Positions 1 through 12,313 are shown, numbered from the stretch's first letter. The stretch: 64,000 nt of DNA from JBBRZM01 sp963813635 (GCA_963813635.1 CAWEZO010000002.1:558001-622000); one strand, 5' to 3'. Program-made: numbers and translations. The notes: generated by a model from the sequence alone, not told the origin.

Positions 1-1
1 A

Positions 2-2219
2 CGGGCGCGCCGCGGACGAGGCGGCAGTGAACGTCACCAGGCGGAAGGTTTCGTCGGCGCCGCGTTTCGTCACCGCACCTCGCGGGCCGGTGATCCGCAC
101 CTCCACACGCATGTGCTGGTCGCCAACCTCGTCCACTGCGACCACGACCAGCGGTGGTCGGCGCTCGACGCCCGCGGCCTCTATGGCTGGGCGAAGACTG
201 TGGGGTATCTCTACGAGGCGCAGCTGCGCGCCGAGCTGACCCGTCGCCTCGGCGTCGCCTGGACTCCCGTGCGGAACGGGATCGCGGACATCGACGGGTT
301 CTCCCGGGACGTGTTGCGGGCGTTCTCGATCCGCCGCCGCGAGATCGAGATGCACCTCGAGGAACACGGCGAGACCAGCGCTCGCGCCGCACAAATCGCC
401 GCCTACGCGACCCGCGACTCCAAGGACGTCGAGACCACGGCCGAGAGTCTGCTGCCGACATGGCGAGAGCGCGCCAGGAGTCTCGGACTCGACGAGCCGG
501 CCCTCGCTGCAGTCCTCGAGCGCTGCGTCGTGGCGGATGTTCCGCACCCGGCTTCCGAACAGGCGCGATTGCTGTTCCGCGATCTCGCCGCGCCGACCGG
601 CTTGACGGCACGCTCCGCGACCTTCGGGCGTCGCGAGGTCCTCCAAGCCATCAGCGCCGCCCTGCCGAACGGCGGTGACGTCGACGCGACCCTGGAGCTC
701 GCCGATGCGTTCCTCAGCTCGACCCACGTGGTCCCCCTCGACCCGGCGGGCCTGCAGACCGGTGGTGTGATTCGCCGCCACGACGGCCGGGTCGTCGTCA
801 CCTACGCCGACGAGCCCCGCTGGAGCACCCCCGAAATGCTCGCCACCGAACAACGCGTGATCGACGCTGCACTCGACCGCTGCGACGACGCAGTTGGCGT
901 CGCCCACCGGGACCACGTCCGACGGGCGATTCACGCTCGCCCGTCGCTCGCGGGGGAGCAGGTTCGCACGCTGAAACAGATCACCGGCTCGGGTACTGGC
1001 GTCGAGGTCGTCGAAGGCGCCGCCGGTACCGGCAAGACCTACGTCCTCGGCGCGGCCCGCGAAGCGTGGGAAGCCTCGGGCAATCGGGTGCTCGGCTGCG
1101 CGTTGCGCCGCCCGCGCCGCCGCACAACTCGAGCACGGCGCCAAGATCCGCTCGATGACCCTCGACCGGCTGCTGCGCCAGCTCGACCAGGCGAACGTCC
1201 TCAGGCTCGACAGCAACACGGTGGTCGTCGTCGACGAAGCCTCCATGATCGGGACGCGCAAACTGGCTCGGCTCCTCGACCATGCCGACACGGCCGGCGC
1301 CAAGGTGGTGCTGGTCGGCGACCACTATCAGCTCCCCGAGATCGACGCTGGTGGCGCATTCGCCGGCCTCGCCGCCCGCCTCAGCGCGTCCCAGCTCCTC
1401 GAGAACCGCCGCCAGGTCGAACCCTGGGAACGCTCCACTCTCGCTCAGCTGCGCGCTGGCGACGCCGACGTCGCGTTCGCCTCCTACCAGGGGCACCAGC
1501 GCGTGTGTCACCACGAAGACGGCGATCGACTCCGCGAACAGTTGGTCGACGACTGGTGGACCGCCCGCGCGCGCGGCTTCGAGAGCTTCATGCTCGCCGG
1601 TCGCAACACCGACGTGGACGATCTCAACGGGCGCGCCCGTGACCGCGTCGCCGCCGCCGGAGTGATCGGGCGCGACCAGCTTGACGTCGGCGGACGCAAG
1701 TTTGCCGTAGGTGATGAGATCCTCACGACGCGCAACGACTACCGGCTCGGCGTTCTCAACGGGACCCGCGCCACTATCACCGACATCGATCCATCGGCCG
1801 GAACCATCTACGCGCGCGGCGACGCGCGCGAGGTCGTACTGCCGTGGGAGTACATCGCCGCTGGGCACGTCGCGCACGCGTACGCATTGACCTTCCACAA
1901 GGCGCAAGGCATGACGGTGCACTCAGCGTTCGTCCTCGCTGACGACACCCTCGACCGTCCACGCGCCTACACCGGGCTCTCCCGCGGCACCCACCACAAC
2001 GCGCTCTACATCACTGACCCGCCCGACCAACGCAGGGACGAGCGCCACGCACCCGAACCCGCGAACGACGCGGTCGCGCGGGCCCGGGAAGGGATGAGTC
2101 GCATGCTGGCCAAGTCCATGGCGATCGACGGGCGTGAGCGCATCACAGAACCCCGGACGACAAATGGCGTGCAGCTCGCGCCGGAGCCACCAGGCCTTGG
2201 ACCGGATCTTGCGCCTTGA
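2..2219 (+). CDS. MobF-family relaxase/helicase (TrwC/TraA-like), 5' partial, one frameshift
   Basis: Relaxase-helicase that would nick the element at oriT and unwind it for transfer. The reading frame is open from base 2, so the N-terminal part of the relaxase domain lies outside the window. The histidine triad motif DPHLHTHVLVAN is encoded at 92-127. The helicase half has a Walker A motif (EGAAGTGKT) near 1015-1041, a Walker B motif (VVVVDEAS) near 1220-1245 and the late helicase motif HKAQGMTVHSAF near 1897-1932. One extra C near 1108 breaks the frame between Walker A and the following helix; removing it gives a whole number of codons (739). The C-terminus ends soon after the helicase core, which is short for the family. 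The integrase gene follows convergently after 75 bases. Confidence 0.85.
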
Positions 2220-2294
2220 TCGCGAGATCGATCATCAGCTCGCACACAACGCCGGGGGTTGGTTTCACCGGAGCCGGTCGGACCGGGTTCGGGT

Positions 2295-3459
2295 CTATGC
2301 GGTCCCTCGAGCTGGCGGCGTGAGCCGACCCGCGACGGCCTCCGCCGCCTTCCTGTCTGCCTCTGCCATCGCATGCCCGTAGACGTCCAACGTCATTCGT
2401 GTGCTGGCGTGTCCGACTCGCGCGGCGACGTCACGTACGGGCAGCCCGGCACCAAGCGCCTCGGTGACGTGCCAGTGACGAAGATCGTGCAACCGGCACG
2501 GGATCTTCAGCACGCGCACCATTCCGGCGGAAGCGATCAGACAGCAGGTTCGGGTGCAGTGGCGACCGGCCGGCCGCGTCCTCCGAGAGCACGTACGCAT
2601 CGCCGTCGAGGCCCACACCACACGCCAACGCAGACTCGGCCTGCGCAGTTCGTCGCTCGCGCAGCAGACACACCGTGGCATCGTCGAGCGCGATGCGCCG
2701 CACCTGATGGGTCTTTGGATCCTTCACCGTAAGTCGGTGCGAGATCTCGACCACCGATCGACGGATCACCACACTCCCTGCGTCGATGTCGACGTCGGAC
2801 CACTGGATCCCGCACAGCTCGCCGCGCCGCGCACCTGTGACTGCAGCGAGCCACACCGCGAGACCGAGTTCCGCGCTCTCCTCGTACGCGGCACGAAGGA
2901 TCAGATCCACATCGGCAGCCGAAGGCGGACGGATCTCATGACGCTTGAGCTTCGGTGGTGACGCAAGGGTCGCCGGGTTACGGGTGATCCACCCCCACCG
3001 CTCGGCCTGGACAAGCGCGCGGCGGAGGACGGCGTGCGCTTGACGCACCGTTGCCGGCGCGAGCGGGCGGCCGCCATCACCGCCCGACTGCCGCAGGGTG
3101 CGGTATAGCCGGTCGATATGGGCCGTCGTGAGCTTGTCGAGTTGTACCGCGCCGATCCTCGGTACCAGGAGCCGGTCGATGTAGCGCCGGTAGCCGTGGA
3201 GCGTCGTCGGTGAGAGATCGGGACCGGCCTGCGCCAGCCACTGCTCGAGCAGTTCGTGGACGGTGACACGGGCTTGGCGGTGCTCCCCCGCTCCGACCTC
3301 GGCGAGAAGCCGCACTTCGAGGTCGCGGGCGGCCTTCGGCGGGCGCTTCTGGTCCGGGCTGCCGGGGACCGTGCGCGACACCCGGCGCTCCCGCCCCGTG
3401 ACGGGATCGAGGCCCCCGTAGACCGTCACCTGCCAGTTCCTGCCCCGGCGTCGAATCAT
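2295..3459 (-). CDS. Tyrosine recombinase/integrase, one frameshift
   Basis: Site-specific recombinase that would integrate and excise the element at the neighbouring tRNA gene. About 387 residues. The N-terminal part looks like the SAM-like core-binding domain. The catalytic domain shows Arg in TGARRGELCGIQW, the HxxR box in HDLRHWH, the GHAS box, and the Tyr nucleophile in LDVYGHA close to the C-terminus. A frame change near 2533 separates the domain before the HxxR box; the total length exceeds a multiple of three by one base, so an extra base is likely. All catalytic residues are present once the frame is joined. The start at 3459 gives the usual basic N-terminus. The gene is read away from the tRNA. 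Confidence 0.88.
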
Positions 3460-3560
3460 CCGTCGAAGCTAGCCCGGTGACAATCCGGTGACACGCACCG
3501 TCTTCCGTGTCCACTCAGTGCTCCTACGTCCGCAGGTCTAGGTGCTGACCTGCACTTTTG

Positions 3561-3600
3561 TCGTGGGGCCGGGTGGGATCGAACCACCGACCGAGGGATT
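3561..3600. other. Putative attachment site in the tRNA 3' half
   Basis: The 3' half of the tRNA-Ile2 gene faces the integrase. Tyrosine integrases of this class usually recombine within the T-arm or anticodon-arm sequence of the target tRNA. The second copy needed to fix the core is outside the window, so the exact site is inferred from position only. Confidence 0.45.
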
Positions 3601-3636
3601 ATGAGTCCCCTGCTCTGACCACTGAGCTACGGCCCC
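3564..3636 (-). tRNA. tRNA with CAU anticodon, most likely tRNA-Ile2
   Basis: A full cloverleaf of 73 nt can be drawn: acceptor GGGGCCG/CGGCCCC, D-arm GCTC/GAGC, anticodon arm GGGGA-CTCATAA-TCCCT, T-arm GGTGG-TTCGATC-CCACC, discriminator A. The CCA end is not encoded. The anticodon is CAU. The D-arm and anticodon surroundings (AGCTCAGTGGTCAGAGCAG, then GGACTCATAATCC) resemble bacterial tRNA-Ile2, whose C34 becomes lysidine to read AUA. An elongator tRNA-Met cannot be fully excluded. The 3' end adjoins the integrated element. Confidence 0.85.
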
Positions 3637-3679
3637 CGGGGCAATCTAGGCCGCGCGCTCCGCCGCCCGGAACGGCGAA

Positions 3680-5065
3680 TCAGGGCTCCTCGAGATAGTC
3701 ACGCAGCCGCTGCGAACGGGTGGGATGGCGCAGCTTCGCCAGCGTCTTCGACTCGATCTGGCGGATCCGCTCGCGCGTTACGCCGAACTCCTTGCCCACT
3801 TCCTCGAGCGTGTGCGTCTGGCCGTCGTCGAGACCGAACCGCAACCGCACGACGGCGCGCTCGCGGTCGTTGAGCTCCTCGAGCGCCTCCTCGATCGCTT
3901 CGGTGAGCAACGCGCGCGCGGCAGCAGTGGCGGGCGCGATCGCGGTCGGGTCTTCGACGAAGTCGCCGAGCGAGCTGTCGTCTTCTTCGCCGACCGGCGT
4001 CTCGAGCGACACCGGCTCCTGCGAGATGCGCTGAATCTCCCGGACGCGATCGGAGGTCATCTCGACCTTCGCCGCGACTTCGTCGACGGTGGGCTCGCGC
4101 CCGAGCTCTTGCAGCATCGACCGCTGCACGCGCAACACCTTGTTCATCGTCTCGACCATGTGCACGGGAATGCGAATGGTGCGCGCCTGATCCGCAATCG
4201 CGCGCGTGATCGCCTGACGGATCCACCACGTCGCGTACGTCGAGAACTTGAAGCCTTTGGTGTAGTCGAACTTCTCGACCGCGCGGATCAGTCCGAGATT
4301 GCCCTCCTGTATCAAGTCGAGCAGCGCCATGCCGCGGCCGACGTAGCGCTTCGCGATCGACACGACGAGCCGGAGGTTGGCTTCCGTGAGCTGACGCTTC
4401 GCGAGCTCGCCGTCGACGGCGACGGCCTGCAGACCTTCGCTCTCGTTGTCGGAGAGGTCGGTGCGCGCCTCATGCCGATCACGTGCGTGCAGACCGGCCT
4501 CGATGCGCTTCGCCAGCGTGACCTCCTGCTCCGCGGTGAGCAGCGGCACCTTGCCGATCTCCTTGAGATACATGCGAACGGGGTCGAAGCTGCCGAACGG
4601 CTCGGGCCTGACCGCCGGGAGCGTGGGCAGGCTCTTGGCCAGGTCGTCGACCGTTTCCGGGGCCTTGCGCTGGCCCGGAGCTTCGCCGGGACGCGTGACC
4701 ACACCGACACCGCGTGCCGGCTCGGCGCCGCGCCGCCGGTGCGTATCGCCTCGGTCGGAGCTGTCGGGCTCGCGGTCACGGCCACCGCCCGCGCGACGCG
4801 CGTCTTCACGCTGCAGCTCTTCGGCGATCTCGTCGATCACGTCGACGCCACGGGCACGAATACCGTCGTAGATGGCCGCGAGCTCCGCGGTCTCGGGTTC
4901 GAGGTCGCCCAATGCGGCGAAGATCTCGCCGGTGGTGACGAAGCCGCGCAACTTCCATGCGGCGAGCTGCGCGTCGTCGACGTCGGCACTCACAACCGGC
5001 GCGCGCGATAGCTCATCGCTCGCTTGCGGTGCTACCGCGCCCCCAGTGGTTTCGCGCTCGCTCAA
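3680..5065 (-). CDS. sigA: Primary sigma factor of RNA polymerase (sigma70, RpoD/SigA)
   Basis: Housekeeping sigma factor, 461 residues. A region 1.1-like segment (GFVTTGEIFAALGDLEPE) lies near residue 40, followed by a charged low-complexity linker. Region 1.2 begins at DPVRMYLKEIGKVPLLT. Region 2 carries the core-binding and -10 recognition helices (NLRLVVSIAKRYVGRGM, DLIQEGNLGLIRAVEKFDY, FSTYATWWIRQAI). Region 3 and the region 4.2 helix-turn-helix (GVTRERIRQIESKTLAKLR) close the protein, giving the full set expected for a primary rather than alternative sigma factor. It starts with TTG inside the dnaG stop (TTGA overlap), so both are probably translated from one transcript, as in the macromolecular-synthesis operon. 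Confidence 0.96.
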   Translation of the reverse strand: MSERETTGGAVAPQASDELSRAPVVSADVDDAQLAAWKLRGFVTTGEIFAALGDLEPETAELAAIYDGIRARGVDVIDEIAEELQREDARRAGGGRDREPDSSDRGDTHRRRGAEPARGVGVVTRPGEAPGQRKAPETVDDLAKSLPTLPAVRPEPFGSFDPVRMYLKEIGKVPLLTAEQEVTLAKRIEAGLHARDRHEARTDLSDNESEGLQAVAVDGELAKRQLTEANLRLVVSIAKRYVGRGMALLDLIQEGNLGLIRAVEKFDYTKGFKFSTYATWWIRQAITRAIADQARTIRIPVHMVETMNKVLRVQRSMLQELGREPTVDEVAAKVEMTSDRVREIQRISQEPVSLETPVGEEDDSSLGDFVEDPTAIAPATAAARALLTEAIEEALEELNDRERAVVRLRFGLDDGQTHTLEEVGKEFGVTRERIRQIESKTLAKLRHPTRSQRLRDYLEEP

Positions 5066-6912
5066 GCGGTCCCCTCATCGCGCGCGCCTTCGCCGACCAA
5101 CCCTATCAACTGCTGTGCCGCGCCCCGCGCGGCCGGCCAGTCGCCCACTTCGCGGCTGTGCACAAGATCATCGAGCGTAGACTTGATGAAGCTCGCGCGA
5201 TCGTCGTCGTTGCGCACGAGTACCGTCAGCAGCCGCTGCGCGGCGGGCTCGGCGGTGTTGGCCATGAGCCTGTCGGTGACGATCTCGTCAGGTTCGTCGT
5301 CGGCGACCGGCTCCTCCACTGCGAGCCGTTCGAGCAACGCGCGCACCGGACCATGCGCTTCATCGAGCGCGGCGCGAAACGTGGATGCTTCGGCGAGCAG
5401 CTCGAACGCGTCACGCGCGACGGGATCGGCGAACAACGAAACGTCGAGCCAGTCGACGACGAGGTTCGGCTGGTGGATCGTCCAGCGGAGCAGGTCGAGC
5501 TCCCGCCGGTCCACGGGAGCGTCGGGCGGCTCAGTGTCTTGGCGCGGCTCGCTCGGCGCATTGTCGATCGCCCGCGACCCGCCGCCGGGACTCCGCCCTG
5601 CAGCAGCGCGCGGCCGGGTGCCGGAACGCATGGCACGCGTCACCGCCTCGCGGAGCCGATCGACGTCGATGTCGAGGGTGCCGCTGAGCTTCATCAGATA
5701 TTGGTCACGCACAAGCCCGTTCGGATGTTGCGCCACGATGATCGCGGCCATGTCGGCCGCGCGTGCCCGGCTCTCGAGTGTCGTCAGATCGGCGGCCGCG
5801 AGCACCCGGTCGAGCCGGAATTGCAGGAATGGCGCCGCCTGCGCGAGCGCTTCGAGGAGCTTCGCGGGATCGTCCTTCCACACGTCGGCCGGGTCACGGC
5901 CTGCGGGCAGGTCGGCCACTTGCAATTGGATCTCGTAACGCTGCTCCCACTCGTACCAACGCTCGGCTGCGCCTTGGCCCGCGCTGTCGCTGTCGTACGC
6001 GAGCGTCACCTTGCGCGCGAGGTTCTTCAGAATCTGAAAGTGTTCGTCGGCGAGCGCGGTGCCACACGTTGCCACCGCGTTGGGCGCGCCGGCGAGCGCG
6101 AACGCCATCACATCGGTGTAGCCCTCACAGATGATGACCTCGCCGCGTGCGACGATCTCGCCCTTCGCCCAGTTGAGGCCGTACAGCAGGCGACTCTTCT
6201 GGTAGATCGGCGTGTCGGGCGAGTTCTTGTACTTCGGACCCTGGCCTTCAACGAGCGCGCGGCCGCCGAAGCCGGCCGGGTCGCCCCGGGTGTCGAAGAT
6301 CGGGAACAGCAGGCGGCCGCGAAACTGGTCTTGCAGCTTGTTCGTTCGGTTGACGAACGCGAGCCCCGCGTCGACGATGCCGCGACGATCGTACTTCTCC
6401 TTTTGCAAGTGCCGGCTCAGCACGTCGAAACCGTCGGGCGCCCACCCGAGTGAGAACTGTCGCGCGGCGTCACCGTCGAAGCCGCGGCTGCGGAGGTAGC
6501 GGCGCGCGCCGCCGCCGTCGGGCTCGTCGAGCAGCAACCGCTGGTAGAACTTGATCGCCGCGCCCACGACGGCTTGCAGCCGCGTCTTGCGCTGGCGGTC
6601 TTTCGACACCGCGGCGTCGTCGTAGCGCAGGGTGATGTTGGCCCGCGAGGCAAGGCGCTCGACCGCATCGACGAACCCGAGATGCTCCACTTTCTCGACG
6701 AAGGAGATCGCGTCGCCACGCTCCTGGCAACCGAAGCAGTAGAAGAGCCCGAGCTCGGGATTGATCGAGAACGACGGCGACTTCTCGGTGTGGAACGGAC
6801 ACAGCCCCACATTGCGGCGACCGACCCGCTTCAACGCGATGTGCTCACTCGCGAGCGCCACGAGGTCGGTCGCGTCGCGCACCCGGGCGACGTCGTCTTC
6901 GAGGATGCCCAT
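5062..6912 (-). CDS. dnaG: DNA primase
   Basis: Makes RNA primers at the replication fork. 616 residues, normal length and uninterrupted. The N-terminal CHC2 zinc ribbon has Cys38, His41, Cys59 and Cys62 (CPFH and YCFGC). The TOPRIM catalytic core includes EGYTDVMAFALAGAPNAVA with its metal-binding Glu and the later acidic DSDSAG motif. The C-terminal part corresponds to the DnaB-helicase-binding region. The stop overlaps the sigA start; dgt lies 51 bases upstream on the same strand, so dgt-dnaG-sigA form a replication/transcription cluster. Confidence 0.96.
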   Translation of the reverse strand: MGILEDDVARVRDATDLVALASEHIALKRVGRRNVGLCPFHTEKSPSFSINPELGLFYCFGCQERGDAISFVEKVEHLGFVDAVERLASRANITLRYDDAAVSKDRQRKTRLQAVVGAAIKFYQRLLLDEPDGGGARRYLRSRGFDGDAARQFSLGWAPDGFDVLSRHLQKEKYDRRGIVDAGLAFVNRTNKLQDQFRGRLLFPIFDTRGDPAGFGGRALVEGQGPKYKNSPDTPIYQKSRLLYGLNWAKGEIVARGEVIICEGYTDVMAFALAGAPNAVATCGTALADEHFQILKNLARKVTLAYDSDSAGQGAAERWYEWEQRYEIQLQVADLPAGRDPADVWKDDPAKLLEALAQAAPFLQFRLDRVLAAADLTTLESRARAADMAAIIVAQHPNGLVRDQYLMKLSGTLDIDVDRLREAVTRAMRSGTRPRAAAGRSPGGGSRAIDNAPSEPRQDTEPPDAPVDRRELDLLRWTIHQPNLVVDWLDVSLFADPVARDAFELLAEASTFRAALDEAHGPVRALLERLAVEEPVADDEPDEIVTDRLMANTAEPAAQRLLTVLVRNDDDRASFIKSTLDDLVHSREVGDWPAARGAAQQLIGLVGEGARDEGTA

Positions 6913-6963
6913 CGGCGGCAGATTATGTCGTGCGGGCGGCGCACGGCTCGGCCGAGCGGCCGT

Positions 6964-8077
6964 TCACACGCCGCGGGGCAGCGCTTCGAGCTGCCAGCCG
7001 AGCAACTCCACGCCGAGGGCGAGCGCGAACCGGTCGGTCATGCCGCTGACGTAGCGGACGGCGAGCGCGACCGCCTCGGGCGATCCCGCGGTGACGACAC
7101 CGACCTCTCCGGCCGCGACTTCGGGGATGCGTACCGGCACGTCGGCGAAGTGCTCGACCAGCCCGCGCAGCAGGTGGATCACCTTGTCGGCCTGCGCACG
7201 GGCCGCGGGTCGCAGGTAGATCCGATCGAAGTTGAATGTCCGGAACGCCGCCAGCGCGGACGCCGCGGGTTGGGTCATTCCCACGCGGCCGGTGCGATCG
7301 ATTGCCTCGAGCACGGCCCGCACGAAGGTGCCGATCTGCTCGGAGCGGCGGGTACCTGCGATGTCGCGCACCTCCGCGGGCAGCTCGGCGGGCGTCAGGA
7401 TGCCGGCGCGCACGGCGTCTTCGAAGTCGTGGCACACGTATGCGATCCGATCGGACCACGCCACGACCTCACCCTCGGGCGTGAAGGGCGCCGGACGGCG
7501 CCACGAGTGGTTGCGCACGCCGTCGAGCGTCTCGAGACAGAGGTTGAGCGGCGCCAGCGTGACGTCGGCGCCGTAGACCGCGTGGTCGTACCCCGTGTCG
7601 GGAAGGAATGGCGTGAACGCCTCCTCCGATGCGTGCCCGGCGGGGCCGTGACCGCAGTCGTGAGCGAGGGCGATCGCCTCGGTGAGAGAAAGGTTGAGCC
7701 CGACAGGGCGGGCGATGCCGGTCGCGACCTGCGCCACCTCGACCGCATGCGTCAGCCGGGTGCGGAGGTGGTCGTCTTCCGGCGCGACGAACACCTGGCA
7801 CTTGCCGGCAAGGCGCCGCCACGGCCGCGAGTGCTTCACCCGGTCGAGATCACGCTCGAAGCAGAGCCGGTACGGGTCGGGCTCCTCGGGTTTTGCCGCG
7901 GTGGCCGGCGCCGAGCGCCCTGGTCGCGCCGGGCGCGAGCGCGAGATCGAGCGCGGCCTCGCGCTCGTCCCGGCTCCGCAGGCCACCGCCGACGAACCCG
8001 CCGACATCGGGGTGCGCGCGCTGCACCACCACGTCGGGATCGGCGGTGAGCGTTCCTCGGGTGACCTTCTCGTCCAT
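6964..8077 (-). CDS. dgt: Deoxyguanosinetriphosphate triphosphohydrolase-like protein, one frameshift
   Basis: HD-domain phosphohydrolase that splits dGTP (or another dNTP) into nucleoside and triphosphate. The metal-binding HD residues are in RLTHAVEVAQ, LAHDCGHGPAGHASEEAF and AYVCHDFEDAVRAG. The N-terminus starting at 8077 (ATG, MDEKVTRGTL) ends in another frame near 7910; the length is one base above a multiple of three, so one extra base there is the simplest explanation. It sits directly upstream of dnaG, the common actinobacterial order. Substrate cannot be read from the sequence. Confidence 0.88.
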
Positions 8078-8118
8078 GCCCCAACGGTACCCGTGGGGTA
8101 TGACACCGAGATCCGAGT

Positions 8119-8162
8119 GTTTGTGCAATCAGGGCCCCTATAGGGGGCCCGATTGCACAAAC
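8119..8162. terminator. 44-bp near-perfect palindrome after ppdK
   Basis: Two 22-base halves are complementary at all but two mirror positions, with outer arms GTTTGTGCAATC and GATTGCACAAAC and GC-rich inner arms around a central TATA. It begins 3 bases past the ppdK stop and ends about 40 bases before the dgt start. As RNA it would form a very stable hairpin without a U-tract, consistent with a U-less terminator or a transcript-end stabiliser. It could also be a palindromic repeat element or protein-binding site. Confidence 0.6.
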
Positions 8163-8165
8163 GGT

Positions 8166-10805
<2,640 letters not shown>

Positions 10806-10888
10806 GCAGCGGCCCTCCGGCGCAGGTTGTGAACACCAGTGACTCTACTGAGGGGCGCGCCGGGGCAGGAAAAGAATCCGCGGGTGCG

Positions 10889-11629
10889 TCAGGTGACCGG
10901 AGGAACGGGCACGACGATGGTGCCTGCTGCCTTGTCGTGGAGTCCCCGGCGCTGCCGGTTGCGGAAGATCCCGGCGTAGAGGCACAGGGCGAGCATGCTC
11001 AACACGCTGAGCACGCTCCACACGCCGCGCACGCCGCCGAGAGTCAGGAACATCACCGGAAGCGCGGGAACCGCGGCCCGGATCGCGGCGGACTTGAAGC
11101 CGGGCGGCGTCTCGTCGTGGTCCGCCTGTGTCACCCGTACCGACACCATCCGAGCGCCGGCAGTCTGGCCCCAGTGGCCGATGGCCACGGTGAAGTAGGC
11201 AAAGGCGAGCAGCGCGGCGACAACGCCCCGCACGAAGCCGTGGACACCCAACCCGAACCCCAGGACCGTGATCGCGCCCGCCACCACGATCGCCTGGTCG
11301 ACGGCCGCTCCGGCCACGCGGCGGCCGTTGCCGGCAAGTCGCTCGTCGACCTGCGACTCGGCGCCCCAGAAGTCGACAAATCCCTCGTCCACCTGCGACT
11401 CGGCGCCCCAGAAGTCGACAAATCCCTCGTCGACCTGCGACTCGGCGCCCCAGACGTCGACAAATCCCTCGTCCACCTGCGACTCGGCGCCCCAGACGTC
11501 GACCAGTCCCTCGTCGACCTGCGACTCGGCGCCCCAGACGTCGACCAGCCGTTCGTCGACCTGCGACTCGTGACCCCAGAAGTCCCGCTCTTCCCGCCTC
11601 AACGCCGCAACATCGATCATAACGGACAA
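10889..11629 (-). CDS. RDD-family membrane protein with N-terminal 14-residue tandem repeats
   Basis: About 246 residues. The first 95 are mostly six copies of a 14-residue unit of the type VDEGFVDFWGAESQ, acidic and carrying one Trp each. The rest is an RDD-type membrane domain (around AAVDQAIVVAGAITVLGFG and QTAGARMVSVRVTQ) with several hydrophobic segments. RDD proteins are small integral membrane proteins of mostly unknown function, some linked to transport. The annotated start at 11629 is TTG; an ATG three codons later (11620) is equally possible. The next gene upstream is also an RDD protein without the repeats. Confidence 0.78.
   Translation of the reverse strand: MSVMIDVAALRREERDFWGHESQVDERLVDVWGAESQVDEGLVDVWGAESQVDEGFVDVWGAESQVDEGFVDFWGAESQVDEGFVDFWGAESQVDERLAGNGRRVAGAAVDQAIVVAGAITVLGFGLGVHGFVRGVVAALLAFAYFTVAIGHWGQTAGARMVSVRVTQADHDETPPGFKSAAIRAAVPALPVMFLTLGGVRGVWSVLSVLSMLALCLYAGIFRNRQRRGLHDKAAGTIVVPVPPVT
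11345..11590. repeat. 42-bp in-frame tandem repeat, five full copies plus a partial
   Basis: Units start at 11345, 11387, 11429, 11471, 11513 and 11555 and stay in frame within the RDD gene. Copies differ at a few positions: GTCGAC in units 1, 3, 5 and 6 against GTCCAC in units 2 and 4; AGAAGTC against AGACGTC; and AAATC against CAGTC or CAGCC. The alternation between odd and even copies suggests that an 84-bp pair was itself duplicated. Confidence 0.95.
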
Positions 11630-11653
11630 TATAGCCCGAAATGTCGCGTGCGC

Positions 11654-12313
11654 CTACCGCTCTTCGGGCACCCCCGCCGGCCGGGCCACCACCCGCGTCT
11701 TGGCCAGCTTGTCGACGAGGCCCTTGCGGTCCGGATCCATGAGGTAGGAGAGGCCGAGAATGATCGACAGCAAGCCACCGTTCTGGAGAAGCAGCGTGGT
11801 GAGGGCGGCCGGGATCACATAACGGGCCGCGGCGGTGCGCAGCCCGGGCTGAGCGCCCGTCGCCTCCTCGACCACGGCGATTCGCATCATCCGCTGCCCG
11901 AAGGTCTGGCCGATCCGCACGACGGGCCCCACGGTGTACGCGAGGACGAGGAGGAACGTCGTCGCCGCCACGGCAACGGCGGCGACGCCGCCGCGCAGGT
12001 CGAGGCCGCCGATCAGCGCGCTCAGCGCGAGGAAGAGCAGCGCACCCAGCGCGATGGCATCGATGCCGATCGCCGCGGCACGGCGCCCATCGGGTGCAGG
12101 TACCCACTCCGGACCGAGCGGCCAGGGACCGGGTGGCCGAGGCCCCGCGAAGAGCCCTCGCCGCCTCGGTGCAGGGGCGTTGCCGTTCTCGCTCGGGGCG
12201 TCGGCGACCTCCGTGTACGGCGACGCCGGCTCGTCGCCGCCGGCCTCGACGTCGGTGTCGGAGTCCGGCTGTTCCGCCGCCTCGCGGCGCTTGCGATGCT
12301 TGCCCTTCGCCAT
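11654..12313 (-). CDS. RDD-family membrane protein
   Basis: 219 residues. A basic and acidic N-terminal tail (MAKGKHRKRREAAEQ, then a Glu/Asp/Pro-rich stretch) precedes the RDD domain starting near RRAAAIGIDAIALGALLFL, with three or four hydrophobic helices and the typical second motif GQTFGQRMMRIAVVEEATG. Function unknown; RDD proteins are found with transport and envelope functions. The ATG overlaps the glyS stop (ATGA), so it is translationally coupled to glyS, and it lies immediately upstream of the repeat-bearing RDD gene, suggesting a pair from an old duplication. Confidence 0.85.
   Translation of the reverse strand: MAKGKHRKRREAAEQPDSDTDVEAGGDEPASPYTEVADAPSENGNAPAPRRRGLFAGPRPPGPWPLGPEWVPAPDGRRAAAIGIDAIALGALLFLALSALIGGLDLRGGVAAVAVAATTFLLVLAYTVGPVVRIGQTFGQRMMRIAVVEEATGAQPGLRTAAARYVIPAALTTLLLQNGGLLSIILGLSYLMDPDRKGLVDKLAKTRVVARPAGVPEER

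Larger units (their letters stand above)
1..3563. mobile_element. Right end of an integrated conjugative or mobilisable element
   Basis: The segment holds a MobF relaxase gene running in from the left edge and a tyrosine integrase gene whose start faces a tRNA gene. It stops where the tRNA 3' end begins. Integrase next to a tRNA 3' end is the usual arrangement for tRNA-targeting integrative elements, and a relaxase makes it transferable or mobilisable. Only one end is visible; the other boundary, any type IV secretion genes, an excisionase and the second att copy would lie to the left. The boundary is inferred from gene content, not from a seen direct repeat. Confidence 0.75.

Noticed and set aside
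3725..6453. Overlapping plus-strand frames opposite sigA and dnaG
   Set aside because: Shadows of well-conserved minus-strand genes.
11268..11573. Plus-strand frames with SSTCDSAPQ-like repeats
   Set aside because: Any frame through the 42-bp array is open because the unit is a multiple of three; the minus strand has the RDD domain attached and is the real gene.
11345..11590. Possible CRISPR array
   Set aside because: The repeats are contiguous and coding, with no unique spacers.
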